From the NCBI RefSeq assembly GCF_008642335.1, contig NZ_CP029191.1, positions 2,542,001 through 2,606,000 on the forward strand: DNA of 64,000 nt, given 5' to 3'. Each line of letters opens with the position of its first letter. The stretch's first letter is position 1. Under the pieces are notes generated by a model, which was not told where the DNA came from, did not search any database, and saw nothing but the letters and a program-made list of their open reading frames with translations. This document shows, piece after piece, positions 55,641 through 64,000 of this stretch. The DNA comes from Streptomyces venezuelae (GTDB lineage Bacteria > Actinomycetota > Actinomycetes > Streptomycetales > Streptomycetaceae). The position numbers and the translations under genes are program-made.

Positions 55641-56932
55641 GGCCGTACGAGACCCTGGAGATCGGCGAAGCGCCGGTCGCCGATGCCGTTGACCTCACGG
55701 AGCTCATCGACCGAGCGGAATCCGCCGTGCTGGGCGCGGTAGTCGAGGATGTGCTGCGCCAACACGGGTCCGACTCCGGGGAGTTCGTCCAGCTGCTCCG
55801 CGGTCGCCGTGTTCAGACCGATCGGGCTCGCCGCTCCTGGCCCCGCGGCCCCCGGTCCGGCAGCGCTTGAACCGGCGGTCCCCGATCCGGCGGCACTCGG
55901 TCCCGTGGCACCCGGCCCGGCCGATCCTGGGCCCGCCCCGACCCCGTTCGCACCGCCCGTGGCCTGCGCCCCGCCCACCACCACCTGTTCGCCGTCCACC
56001 AGGAACCGCGCCCGATTGAGGTCCCCCGTCTTCGCGCCCGGCCTGACCCCACCGGCGGCCCGCAGCGCGTCCGCCACCCGGGATCCGGCGGGCAGCCGAT
56101 GAACGCCCGGCTTGCGGACCTTCCCGCTGACGTCCACCACGATCACGCCCGCGGCACCACCGCCGCCCGCACCACCGCCCGCACCCGCCGCCGTCCGCCC
56201 CGCCTGCGCCGCGGGCCCCGGCGACGGAGCCGGCTCCGCGCCCCGCTCGGCGACGGCACCCGCCTCTCGCACCACGTCCGGTGGTCGCACGGGCTGGGCC
56301 CGGCCCGTCCAGAAGTGCTGGGCGGCGAAGACCGCGGCGACCCCGAGGATCAGGACGAGCGCCACCACGGCTCGTCGTTCGAGACCGCACCGCGCCTGCA
56401 CCCACATGGGCAGCCGCTCCCGCACGGCGAGCCCCAGCCGCTCCTTTCGCGAGGCACCCGCCTGCGCGCCCTCCCCGGCACCTGAGGCCTCTACGTCTAC
56501 CTGCGCCTCATCCTTCGCGCCCCAACCCCCGCCCACCAACGCCACATCCGGGCCCGCCACCTCCAACCTCGGCGACGGAGACGGCGACCGCGACGACAGA
56601 GCCGCTGCAGGCAAAGGTGTCGCAGGCAAAGGCGCCTCAGGCAAAGGGGTCGCAGGCGGAGACACTTCAGGCCGGGGTGCCGCAGACCAAGGCGGCGGCT
56701 GCGGTTCCGCGAACAAGCTCTCCGCCCGCCGCCTGACCGCATCGCCCGACACATGTCGGCGCCGGGCCCGCCCGCGAGCATGCCGGGTACCAGCGTGGCC
56801 ATCGGACCCACGCCCGCCCACGGCACGGCCACCCACCGCACGGCCGCCCACCACCACACGCCCGTCGGACCCCGGGCCACGCCCAGGCCCGCTCGTCGCA
56901 GAAACTGTCCGGGAAACTGATCGAGTCGTCAT
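55637..56932 (-). CDS. comEA: ComEA-like helix-hairpin-helix DNA-binding protein with long N-terminal extension
   Basis: A 431-residue protein. The N-terminal 195 residues are disordered, with Gly/Arg repeats (VGGRAVGGR) and Pro/Ala repeats (TPLPEAPLPATPLP). A single transmembrane helix (about 197-215) anchors it, then an SLBB domain (about 265-330), an Ala/Gly linker and a C-terminal helix-hairpin-helix (about 370-431) with LNTATAEQLDELPGVGPVLAQHIL. TAGCGT lies seven bases before the ATG, so the mRNA is probably leaderless. Confidence 0.92.
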   Translation of the reverse strand: MTTRSVSRTVSATSGPGRGPGSDGRVVVGGRAVGGRAVGGRGSDGHAGTRHARGRARRRHVSGDAVRRRAESLFAEPQPPPWSAAPRPEVSPPATPLPEAPLPATPLPAAALSSRSPSPSPRLEVAGPDVALVGGGWGAKDEAQVDVEASGAGEGAQAGASRKERLGLAVRERLPMWVQARCGLERRAVVALVLILGVAAVFAAQHFWTGRAQPVRPPDVVREAGAVAERGAEPAPSPGPAAQAGRTAAGAGGGAGGGGAAGVIVVDVSGKVRKPGVHRLPAGSRVADALRAAGGVRPGAKTGDLNRARFLVDGEQVVVGGAQATGGANGVGAGPGSAGPGATGPSAAGSGTAGSSAAGPGAAGPGAASPIGLNTATAEQLDELPGVGPVLAQHILDYRAQHGGFRSVDELREVNGIGDRRFADLQGLVRP

Positions 56933-57050
56933 GCCGACGACGCTACGGACCGTCGGCACAACGTGTTGATCTTGCTCAATTTCCGTGGATTACCCGGCAG
57001 TTGTGGATAACTCCGTCACCCACACGTGGGAATCCACAGCGGCCCCCACC

Positions 57051-57896
57051 TCACCGAGGCGAGACCACGGCCCCCAGCAACCCCGGCCCCGTGTGCGCCC
57101 CGATCACCGCTCCGACCTCGCTCACGTGCAGTTCACCGAGGTCCGGCACCCGTTCCCTGAGCCGCTCGGCGAGCGTCGACGCCCGGTCCGGGGCCGCCAG
57201 GTGGTGCACGGCGATGTCGACCCGGCCGGAACCGGCGCGCTCGACCACGATCTCCTCGAGCCGGGCGATCGCCTTCGACGCCGTCCGCACCTTCTCCAGC
57301 ATGTCGATGCGGCCGCCGTCCAGCTTCAGCAGCGGCTTGACCGCGAGTGCGGAGCCGAACAGCGCCTGGGCCGCGCCGATGCGGCCACCCCTGCGGAGGT
57401 AGTCGAGCGTGTCGACGTAGAAGAACGCGGAGGTGCCCGCGGCCCGCTTCTCCGCGGCGGCCACCGCCTCCTCCGCCGAATCGCCGCCCTCCGCGGCCTG
57501 CGCCGCCGCGAGGGCGCAGAAGCCGAGCGCCATCGCCACCATGCCGGTGTCCACCACCCGCACCGGCACCGGCGACTCCTTCGCGGCGAGGACCGCGGCG
57601 TCGTACGTGCCGGAGAACTCGGCGGACAGGTGGAGCGAGACGATGTGGGTCGCGCCCGCCTCGGCGATCTTGCGGTACGTGTCCGCGAAGACTTGGGGGC
57701 TGGGCCGGGACGTGGTCACCGACCTGCGTTTCTGCAGGGCCAGGGCGAGGGAGCGGGCCGAGATCTCGGTGCCCTCCTCCAGCGCCTGGTCCCCCAGGAC
57801 CACGGTCAGGGGCACCGCGGTGATGCTGTGCCGCTCCATCGTCTCCTGCGGCAGGTAGGCCGTTGAATCCGTGACGATCGCGACATGGCGGGACAT
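57051..57896 (-). CDS. DegV-family fatty-acid-binding protein
   Basis: A 281-residue EDD-fold protein that presents fatty acids to fatty acid kinase. Family motifs are VAIVTDSTAYLP at the N-terminus, VTTSRPSPQVFADTY with the lipid-contacting Ser, and HLSAEFSGTYDAAVLAA. The C-terminal domain ends in a glycine-rich AHTGPGLLG. TAACCT lies seven bases before the ATG with CTGCCA 18 bases further up, and there is no Shine-Dalgarno. Confidence 0.93.
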   Translation of the reverse strand: MSRHVAIVTDSTAYLPQETMERHSITAVPLTVVLGDQALEEGTEISARSLALALQKRRSVTTSRPSPQVFADTYRKIAEAGATHIVSLHLSAEFSGTYDAAVLAAKESPVPVRVVDTGMVAMALGFCALAAAQAAEGGDSAEEAVAAAEKRAAGTSAFFYVDTLDYLRRGGRIGAAQALFGSALAVKPLLKLDGGRIDMLEKVRTASKAIARLEEIVVERAGSGRVDIAVHHLAAPDRASTLAERLRERVPDLGELHVSEVGAVIGAHTGPGLLGAVVSPR

Positions 57897-57973
57897 GAGC
57901 TGGAGGTTACCTGTCTGCGCCGTCGGGTGGCAGTCCGGGCCCTCTCCGCCCCGGTGCTCCGGCGCCGGGCGGA

Positions 57974-58708
57974 TCAGGTCGTGCTCTCGGGCTTGGCCTT
58001 CTTCTCCCACGGATACGTCACGCGTGCGCCGGGCGGAGTGATCGCGGGCCGCGTCGGCTCCTGGGCTGTCCGACGGGCCGCCTCGGACCCCTCCGGCGCG
58101 GGCGCGGGCGCAGACTCGGGATCGGGCCAGGCCGCCGGGGGCGGGGTCTGGTCGGATGCCGGCTCCGTCGTCCAGTGCCGCAGGGCACCCGCCTCCATGT
58201 CGATCTGGGTGCTCAGCGAGTCCAGGTCGTCGTCCGCGAACCGGCGGGCCCGGTCGCGCGCCGACCACCGCAGGGAGTCGGCGGACTTCTTGATCTGTTC
58301 CGTGCGCTCGCGCAGCGCGGGCAGCCGCTCGGCCAGAGCCGCCTTGTCGGGGTCGCGCTCGAGACGACGGAGCTCGTCGTCCAGCTCGTGTCCGTGCACG
58401 CTGAGCCGGTCGAACAGCTGGAGGGTCTCCTTCAGCGAGGCGTCGTCAGCGGCGCCCGCCTGGAGTACGTCCTGCGTGGCCCGCATCGAGGTGCGCAACG
58501 ACAGACGCAGCTGCGCCAGTTCACCGGCGCTGCCCGCCTGTGCGAAGCTCCTCGCCCGCAGCGTGGTGTCCTCCACGGTCCGGCGGGCCTCCGTGATGGT
58601 GCGGTCCACGCCTCGCTTGGCCGCCTTGACGGCCTTCACCGTTGCGTAGATGCCCAGCACCAAGAACAGCACGAACAGCAGCGCCACGATTGCGCCCACG
58701 GCTTCCAT
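57974..58708 (-). CDS. Membrane-anchored coiled-coil protein of unknown function
   Basis: A 244-residue protein with an N-terminal transmembrane helix (about 5-25) followed by long charged helices (30-165) that should form a coiled coil, and a Pro/Ala-rich tail that ends YPWEKKAKPESTT. I do not recognise a named family. The ATG at 58708 has GAGAGG six bases upstream. A strong hairpin separates it from leuS upstream. Confidence 0.8.
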   Translation of the reverse strand: MEAVGAIVALLFVLFLVLGIYATVKAVKAAKRGVDRTITEARRTVEDTTLRARSFAQAGSAGELAQLRLSLRTSMRATQDVLQAGAADDASLKETLQLFDRLSVHGHELDDELRRLERDPDKAALAERLPALRERTEQIKKSADSLRWSARDRARRFADDDLDSLSTQIDMEAGALRHWTTEPASDQTPPPAAWPDPESAPAPAPEGSEAARRTAQEPTRPAITPPGARVTYPWEKKAKPESTT

Positions 58709-58765
58709 GGCGATCCTCTCCGTATCCGACCCGCTCCCTCGGCCTCTTCCACCGTAAACGGAGAA

Positions 58766-58802
58766 GGCAGGTCGGAGGTTCCAGCGGAACCCCCAACCTG
58801 CC
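58766..58802 (-). terminator. Terminator between leuS and the coiled-coil gene
   Basis: Nested arms GGCAGGT/ACCTGCC (58766-58772, 58796-58802) and GGTTCC/GGAACC (58777-58782, 58786-58791) flank a symmetric four-by-four internal loop and a three-base loop, 38 bases after the leuS stop. Confidence 0.6.
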
Positions 58803-58839
58803 CGTAAGGGAAGACCCCTATACCGCTACACGCGAACCA

Positions 58840-61740
58840 TCACGCAGGAACGATGTTCACCAGCTTCGGCGCCCGCACGATCACCTTGCGGATCCCCGCG
58901 CCGTCCAGCGCCGCCACGACCCGCTCGTCGGCCAGCGCCACCTTCTCCAGCTCGGCGTCGGAGATGGCCGGGGAGACCTCCAGGCGCGCCTTGACCTTGC
59001 CCTTGATCTGCACGACGCAGGTCACGGACTCGTCCACGACGTACGCCGGGTCGGCGACCGGGAAGTCCTGGTGGACCACCGAGTCGGTGTGGCCCAGCTT
59101 GCGCCACAGCTCCTCGGCGATGTGCGGGGCCAGCGGCGCGATCAGCAGCACCAGGCGCTCCGCGACGGACCTCGGCACCGCGCCGCCCACCTTCGTCAGG
59201 TGGTTGTTCAGCTCGGTGATCTTGGCGATCGCGGTGTTGAACCGCATGCCGTCCAGGTCCTGGCGCACCCCGTCGATGGCCTTGTGCAGGGCGCGCAGCG
59301 TGGACTCGTCGATGTCCGCCTCCGCGACGTCGGCGACGGTGACCTCACCGGTCGACTCGTCGACGATCAGGCGCCACAGCCGCTGCAGCAGGCGGTACTG
59401 GCCGACGACCGCACGCGTGTCCCAGGGACGCGAGACGTCCAGGGGGCCCATCGCCATCTCGTACAGGCGCAGGGTGTCCGCGCCGTACTCGTCGCAGATC
59501 TCGTCCGGCGTCACGGCGTTCTTCAGGGACTTGCCCATCTTGCCCAGCTCGCGCTTGACCGGCTCGCCCTCGAAGAAGAACGCGCCGTCGCGCTCCTCGA
59601 CCTCGGTGGCCGGCACCGGGAAGCCGCGGCTGTCCCGGTAGACGTAGGCCTGGATCATGCCCTGGTTGTACAGCTTGTGGAACGGCTCGGCGGACGAGAT
59701 GTGGCCCAGGTCGAACAGGATCTTGGACCAGAAGCGCGCGTACAGCAGGTGCAGCACCGCGTGCTCGGCACCGCCCACGTACAGGTCGACGCCGCCCGTC
59801 GGCTGGCCCTCGCGCGGGCCCATCCAGTACTGCTCGACGGCCGGGTCGACCAGCTGCTGGTCGTTGCGCGGGTCCAGATAGCGCAGCTCGTACCAGCACG
59901 AACCCGCCCAGTTGGGCATGGTGTTGGTCTCGCGGCGGTAGGTGCGTGGGCCGTCGCCCAGGTCCAGGGTGACGTTGACCCAGTCCTCGTTGCGGGACAG
60001 CGGTGTCTCCGGAGAGGTGTTCGCGTCGTCCGGGTCGAAGGTGCGCGGGGAGTAGTCGTCGACCTCCGGCAGCTCCAGGGGCAGCATCGACTCGGGCAGG
60101 GCGTGGGCGACGCCGTCCTCGTCGTAGACGATCGGGAAGGGCTCGCCCCAGTAGCGCTGGCGGCTGAACAGCCAGTCGCGCAGCCGGAAGTTGACGGTGC
60201 CCTCGCCGATGCCGCGGGTGGCCAGCCAGCCGGTGATGCGGGCCTTGGCGCCCGTGACGTCCATGCCGTCGAGGGAGATCTCCTGGTTCGAGGAGTTGAT
60301 CAGCTTCGCCTCGTACGAGGAGAAGGCGTCGTCCCACGCGCGCGGGTCGGTGCCGCGGCCGTCCGACGGCTCCACCACGCAGCGCATCGGCAGGTTGAAG
60401 GCGCGGGCGAAGGCGAAGTCGCGGCTGTCGTGCGCCGGGACGGCCATGATCGCGCCGGTGCCGTAGCCCATCAGTACGTAGTCGGCGATGAAGACCGGGA
60501 CCTGCTCGCCGCTGACCGGGTTGGTGGCGTAGACGCCGGTGAAGACGCCGGTCTTCTCCTTGGCGTCGGCCTGGCGCTCGACGTCGGACTTGGCGGCGGC
60601 GAACGCGCGGTACTTGGCGACGGCCTCGGCCGGGGTGGCGTGCCCGCCGGTCCACGTCTCGTGGGTGCCCGCGGGCCAGGCGTCCGGGATGACCTTGTCG
60701 ACCAGGTCGTGCTCGGGCGCCAGGACCATGTAGGTCGCGCCGAACAGGGTGTCCTGGCGGGTGGTGAAGACGGTGATCGCGTCGCCCTCGATGCCCACGG
60801 GGAAGCGCACGCGGGCGCCCTCGGAGCGGCCGATCCAGTTGCGCTGCTGCAGCTTGATGGCCTCGGGCCAGTCCAGCGCGTCCAGGTCGTCCAGCAGGCG
60901 GTCGGCGTAGGCCGTGATGCGCATGTTCCACTGGCGCAGCTTGGCCTTGAAGACGGGGAAGTTGCCGCGCTCGGAGCGGCCGTCGGCGGTGACTTCCTCG
61001 TTGGCCAGGACGGTGCCCAGGCCGGGGCACCAGTTGACGGGCGCGTCGGAGGCGTAGGCCAGGCGGTACTGGCTCAGCACCTCGGCGCGCTCGACGGCGT
61101 CCAGCTCGCTCCACGCGCGCGTGGAGTCCGGTACGGCGCGCTCACCGCTCTCGAACTGGGCGACCAGGTCGGCGATGGGGCGGGCCTTCGCGGCGTCGGC
61201 GTCGTACCAGGAGTTGAAGATCTGGACGAAGATCCACTGGGTCCACTTGTAGTACTCGGGGTCGATCGTCGCGAACGAGCGCCGCTTGTCGTGGCCCAGG
61301 CCCAGCGCGCGCAGCTGGGACTTCATGTTCTCGATGTTGGCCTCGGTGGAGACCCGCGGGTGGGTGCCCGTCTGGACCGCGTACTGCTCGGCGGGCAGGC
61401 CGAAGGCGTCGAAGCCCAGGGTGTGCAGGACGTTGTGGCCCGTCATGCGCTGGAAGCGCGCGAAGACGTCCGTGGCGATGTACCCCAGGGGGTGGCCGAC
61501 GTGCAGGCCCGCGCCGGAGGGGTACGGGAACATGTCCATGATGAACTTCTTGGGCTTGGCCACCAGCGCGGCCTCGGCCTCGTCCCGCGCGGCCAGGTCG
61601 CCGCTCGGGTTCGGCGCCTCGTAGGTGCCGTCGGCGTCCCAGAAGTCCTGCCAGCGTGCCTCGATGTCCGCGGCCAGAGCGGCCGTATAGCGGTGCGGCG
61701 CGGCCACCTCGGAGGCGGCAGCAGAATTCGTCTCGCTCAT
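58840..61740 (-). CDS. leuS: Leucyl-tRNA synthetase
   Basis: Class I aminoacyl-tRNA synthetase, 966 residues, charging tRNA-Leu. The HIGH signature is HVGHPLGY and the KMSKS loop is KMGKS in [11 protein letters not shown]. The CP1 editing domain (about 280-440) with [21 protein letters not shown] is intact, as is the C-terminal tRNA-binding domain. The ATG at 61740 is preferred to a TTG three codons upstream. The transcript begins with a leucine-rich leader ORF and an intrinsic terminator, so expression should respond to charged tRNA-Leu. Confidence 0.97.
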   Translation of the reverse strand: MSETNSAAASEVAAPHRYTAALAADIEARWQDFWDADGTYEAPNPSGDLAARDEAEAALVAKPKKFIMDMFPYPSGAGLHVGHPLGYIATDVFARFQRMTGHNVLHTLGFDAFGLPAEQYAVQTGTHPRVSTEANIENMKSQLRALGLGHDKRRSFATIDPEYYKWTQWIFVQIFNSWYDADAAKARPIADLVAQFESGERAVPDSTRAWSELDAVERAEVLSQYRLAYASDAPVNWCPGLGTVLANEEVTADGRSERGNFPVFKAKLRQWNMRITAYADRLLDDLDALDWPEAIKLQQRNWIGRSEGARVRFPVGIEGDAITVFTTRQDTLFGATYMVLAPEHDLVDKVIPDAWPAGTHETWTGGHATPAEAVAKYRAFAAAKSDVERQADAKEKTGVFTGVYATNPVSGEQVPVFIADYVLMGYGTGAIMAVPAHDSRDFAFARAFNLPMRCVVEPSDGRGTDPRAWDDAFSSYEAKLINSSNQEISLDGMDVTGAKARITGWLATRGIGEGTVNFRLRDWLFSRQRYWGEPFPIVYDEDGVAHALPESMLPLELPEVDDYSPRTFDPDDANTSPETPLSRNEDWVNVTLDLGDGPRTYRRETNTMPNWAGSCWYELRYLDPRNDQQLVDPAVEQYWMGPREGQPTGGVDLYVGGAEHAVLHLLYARFWSKILFDLGHISSAEPFHKLYNQGMIQAYVYRDSRGFPVPATEVEERDGAFFFEGEPVKRELGKMGKSLKNAVTPDEICDEYGADTLRLYEMAMGPLDVSRPWDTRAVVGQYRLLQRLWRLIVDESTGEVTVADVAEADIDESTLRALHKAIDGVRQDLDGMRFNTAIAKITELNNHLTKVGGAVPRSVAERLVLLIAPLAPHIAEELWRKLGHTDSVVHQDFPVADPAYVVDESVTCVVQIKGKVKARLEVSPAISDAELEKVALADERVVAALDGAGIRKVIVRAPKLVNIVPA

Positions 61741-61794
61741 GATCCTCAAAGCTCCATCGATCGTCTCTGCCTGCGGAATTGACCGTGCTGGTCA

Positions 61795-61822
61795 AACAAA
61801 AATGCCCCTCGCACAGGAGGGG
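61795..61822 (-). terminator. leuS leader attenuator terminator
   Basis: On the minus strand CCCCTC (61817-61822), a six-base loop and GAGGGG (61805-61810) form the stem, followed directly by CATTTTTGTTTG (to 61794). A T-rich tract this clear is rare in Streptomyces, and it lies 55 bases before the leuS start codon, the right place to attenuate. A second stem, CCGACCG/CGGTCGG (61855-61861 with 61837-61843), lies between it and the leader peptide. Confidence 0.8.
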
Positions 61823-61867
61823 ACGCCGCGCCGATTCCGACCGCGATTCACCGGCGGTCGGGACTGA

Positions 61868-61906
61868 TCAGCGCGGCCCGCTAAGCAGAAGGCGTACGGC
61901 ACGCAT
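61868..61906 (-). CDS. leuS leader peptide (MRAVRLLLSGPR)
   Basis: A 12-codon ORF with three consecutive leucine codons (CTT CTG CTT) followed by AGC, upstream of the leuS terminator. The core CTTCTGCTTAGC differs by one base from CTTCTCCTTAGC in the leuA leader. The -10 element ends six bases before the ATG, so it is probably translated from a leaderless transcript. Confidence 0.8.
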   Translation of the reverse strand: MRAVRLLLSGPR

Positions 61907-61912
61907 GGCGTC

Positions 61913-61918
61913 AGGGTA
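61913..61918 (-). promoter_or_regulatory. Putative -10 element of the leuS leader transcript
   Basis: TACCCT on the minus strand, six bases before the leader ATG. No good -35 was seen. The remaining ~240 bases up to the haem-type membrane protein gene hold only GC-rich palindromic sequence (about 61950-61990) and the divergent promoter. Confidence 0.5.
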
Positions 61919-62155
61919 CCGCAGCCCTCCCGCGGCCCGCGACGAGCTTCCGGGCCGCGGCGGCCCGGCACCGCGGCCCGGCACCGCACTGACACCACCT
62001 TTAGGCGTTGGCCAAGGGTTACTCCGCGTACCGCCCACTATCGGGGCAACACCAAGATCGTGTCGCACTTTGATAACAACGCAATAACTCAAACCCCGTA
62101 CCCACCGGTATGGAGCGACCTAGCATGCGGCGGACCGAACCATCTCGGAGCCGCC

Positions 62156-63262
62156 ATGAACCCTCTGCACCCGCACCGCAAGAGCCGTTCCGTCCCGCGT
62201 TCCGCCGCCCGCTCGCCCGTGCCACGGGCCCTCGGCGTCGGCGCACTGCTCCTGATACCCCTGCTCGTCTTCGCCGGCGGTGACGCCCTGAGAGCCGCCG
62301 TCGACTTCACCGCGGGCGTCCTCTCCCTGGTCTCGCTGACCGCCGCCGTGGTCTGGGGCCTGGTGGCCACCGACCGCCTGTTCCTGCACTCGCGCCAGCG
62401 TCTGCTCGCCCAGGCCGTGCACCGCGCCACCGCGATCGCCTCCGTCGGCTTCCTGCTGCTGCACGGCACCGTCAAGGTCGCCCTCGACCACGTGTCACTG
62501 TTCGGCGCCCTGATGCCCTTCGGGCTCGGCGTCACGGGCAGCGCGGGGCTCATCGGGCTCGGCTCGCTCGCGGGCCTCCTGATGGTCGCCACGGCCGTCA
62601 CAGGCGCCCTCCGCAGCGCCTTCGCCTCCCCCGCCCGGATCGCGTCGCGCTGGCGGGCGATGCACATGCTGGCCTACCCCGCCTGGTGCTCGGCGCTCAT
62701 CCACGGCCTGTACGCGGGCCGCGAGCCCAAGCCCTGGGTCGTCACGCTGTACGCACTGTGCCTGGTCGCGGTCGCCGGAGCGGTCGCCCTCCGCGCGGCA
62801 CCGCCACCGGTCAAGCGGAAGGTCGCCGCCCGCGTCCTCGCCCTGCTCGAACCGGAAGGCGCCGCCCCGCACCGGGACGAGCCTCCCGCGCGGGACACCC
62901 TCTCCACCCCGCTGCCCGGCACGACCGCCCCACCCCCCGCGACGGACCCCGTGGTCGGCATCTCGGCGGCCTACCGCGCCCTGACCGTCACCGCGCCACC
63001 GCCCCACCCCACCGTCCCGCCGCCCCGCGCCGAGCCCCCGGGCCGCTGGCCCGCGCCCTCCCCGCCACCGCCCGCCGAGTCCCCCTACGTCGCCCCCCAG
63101 CCGACGTACGACACCACGCCCCAGCCCGTGTACGACCCCTCGTACGACGCCCCCCTCGACCCCGTGTACGACAGCGGTCCCGCCACCGAACCGCTGCATC
63201 GGCCCTTTCAGGCCCCCGGCACGGGCGAGCCCTGGAACGCCGCCACCGGAGGCCACCCGTGA
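62156..63262 (+). CDS. Cytochrome b/ferric-reductase-like membrane protein with Pro-rich tail
   Basis: A 368-residue protein. Five to six transmembrane helices fill residues about 24-225; His in RATAIASVGFLLLHGTVK and MHMLAYPAWCSALIHGLYAG are placed to bind haem, as in ferric-reductase-like or cytochrome b561-type domains. The last 140 residues are Pro/Tyr-rich and probably cytoplasmic. The ATG at 62156 has GGAG five bases upstream. Its stop overlaps the GTG of the NuoF-like gene, so the two form one redox unit. The haem ligands are inferred, not proven. Confidence 0.8.
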   Translation: MNPLHPHRKSRSVPRSAARSPVPRALGVGALLLIPLLVFAGGDALRAAVDFTAGVLSLVSLTAAVVWGLVATDRLFLHSRQRLLAQAVHRATAIASVGFLLLHGTVKVALDHVSLFGALMPFGLGVTGSAGLIGLGSLAGLLMVATAVTGALRSAFASPARIASRWRAMHMLAYPAWCSALIHGLYAGREPKPWVVTLYALCLVAVAGAVALRAAPPPVKRKVAARVLALLEPEGAAPHRDEPPARDTLSTPLPGTTAPPPATDPVVGISAAYRALTVTAPPPHPTVPPPRAEPPGRWPAPSPPPPAESPYVAPQPTYDTTPQPVYDPSYDAPLDPVYDSGPATEPLHRPFQAPGTGEPWNAATGGHP

Positions 63263-64000
63263 ACGCCTCGCTCCCCGACGTCCCCGAAGTCCGCGTCGTC
63301 GGCCTGCCCCTGCTCACCTCGGGCTTCGACCTCGTCGAACGCCTCGACCTCTCCATGCACCTGAAGGTGCACGGCCCGCTGGAACCGATGGCCGGCGAAC
63401 CGCTCGCCCGCCTCGCCGAGCACATCGCCCTGCGGGGCCGCGGTGGCGCGGGGTTCCCCTTCGCCCGGAAGCTGCGGTCCGTCGCCGACGCGGCGATCCG
63501 GCGCGGCATACGCCCTGTGGTCGTCGTCAACGGCAGCGAGGACGAGCCCGCCTGCCGTAAGGACACCGTCCTGATCAACCGCGCGCCGCACCTCATCCTC
63601 GACGGCGCCCTCCTGGCCGCCGAGGCCATCGGGGCACGCACCCTGGTCGTCGGCGTGACCCGCGACTCGACCGAGGCGTCGATGCGCACCGCGCTGGCCG
63701 AGCGCGGCCTGGGCAACCGCCGCGGATCGGCCCTCCGCGCGCGCGTGCAGCGCAATCCGGTGCGCATGGTCACCGGGGAGTCCTCCGCCCTCGTCCGCTC
63801 GGCGGACGGCGGGCCCCCGCTGCCGCCGGGCCGCAAGGTGCGGACGTCCGACTCCGGAGTTGGCGGCGCCCCCACCCTGCTCTCCAACGCGGAGACGTTC
63901 GCCCAGCTCGCCGTCGCCGCAAGGACAGGCGCCGACCGCTACTGCCGCACCGGCCTGCGCGACGAACCCGGCACCGTCCTGCTGACCCTCTCCGGAGCGG
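63259..64000 (+). CDS. NuoF-like (Complex I 51-kDa) oxidoreductase, partial
   Basis: The first 247 residues of a flavoprotein of the Complex I 51-kDa type. The FMN loop is ALRGRGGAGFPFARKL, and VVVNGSEDEPACRKDTVLINRAPHLILDG matches the NAD/FMN region of NuoF. Unlike true NuoF, it is not in a nuo operon. The rest, including the SLBB and iron-sulfur parts, runs off the right edge. The GTG start overlaps the membrane-protein stop (GTGA), with GGAGG upstream. It probably feeds electrons to the membrane protein. Confidence 0.82.
   Translation, partial: MNASLPDVPEVRVVGLPLLTSGFDLVERLDLSMHLKVHGPLEPMAGEPLARLAEHIALRGRGGAGFPFARKLRSVADAAIRRGIRPVVVVNGSEDEPACRKDTVLINRAPHLILDGALLAAEAIGARTLVVGVTRDSTEASMRTALAERGLGNRRGSALRARVQRNPVRMVTGESSALVRSADGGPPLPPGRKVRTSDSGVGGAPTLLSNAETFAQLAVAARTGADRYCRTGLRDEPGTVLLTLSGA

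Noticed and set aside
58642..61782. 1,046-residue antisense ORF over leuS
   Set aside because: A shadow typical of high-GC DNA; leuS on the other strand is certain.

Overview
The window is chromosomal DNA from a high-GC actinomycete, almost certainly a Streptomyces. Codon third positions are nearly all G or C, GTG starts and four-base ATGA/GTGA overlaps are common, and the gene content matches a known Streptomyces core segment. That segment includes leuA with a protealysin-like M4 protease, era, phoH-ybeY-CNNM, tricorn protease, hrcA-dnaJ, hemW, lepA, rpsT, holA, comEC-comEA and leuS. Genus and synteny are inferred from recognised families and recalled gene order, not from a search. No rRNA, tRNA or CRISPR array was seen.

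Layout. 0-4 kb: a minus-strand MMPL exporter with a two-component system whose regulator runs off the left edge. 4-7 kb: a TerB-like protein and leuA behind a leucine-rich leader peptide. 7-11.2 kb: an M4 protease with its emfourin inhibitor, then a beta-glucosidase and sugar transporter. 11.3-20.4 kb: a ribosome/RNA maturation block (phoH, ybeY, CNNM, mmcQ-like, cytidine-deaminase-like, era). This block is interrupted by about 4.5 kb of accessory genes: an MmyB-type regulator facing a drug exporter, and an HTH-DUF5753/DUF397 pair. 20.5-25.6 kb: a PfkB sugar kinase, a 174-bp MITE, an enolase-superfamily sugar-acid dehydratase, a macrolide-type glycosyltransferase behind a nine-codon leader ORF, and an adenine-deaminase-type enzyme. 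25.6-33.2 kb: rnz, a HIT protein, tricorn, a lipoprotein, a VOC protein, rsmE and a nitronate monooxygenase. 33.4-38.7 kb: the CIRCE-controlled hrcA-dnaJ pair, two unlinked plus-strand genes and hemW. 38.7-45.5 kb: a signalling island with a SpoIIE-type phosphatase divergent from a 1,403-residue poly-HAMP hybrid kinase and its response regulator. 45.6-61.7 kb: an acyl-CoA synthetase, lepA/rpsT, holA, a YceI fusion, comEC/comEA, a DegV protein, a coiled-coil membrane protein and leuS behind a second leucine leader. 62.1-64 kb: the start of a redox operon with a haem-type membrane protein and a NuoF-like protein, cut by the right edge.

How the genes work together. Two leucine genes far apart in the window, leuA and leuS, each follow a tiny ORF with consecutive Leu codons and a nearly identical 12-nt core. 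The leuS leader is followed by a textbook intrinsic terminator, which points to coordinated ribosome-mediated attenuation. The glycosyltransferase has a comparable short ORF, which suggests drug-sensing attenuation. Many genes here have a -10-like hexamer 6-8 nt before the start codon and no ribosome-binding site, so leaderless transcription looks common.

Limits. Promoters, hairpins and start codons were read by eye. No alignment, folding or database search was run.
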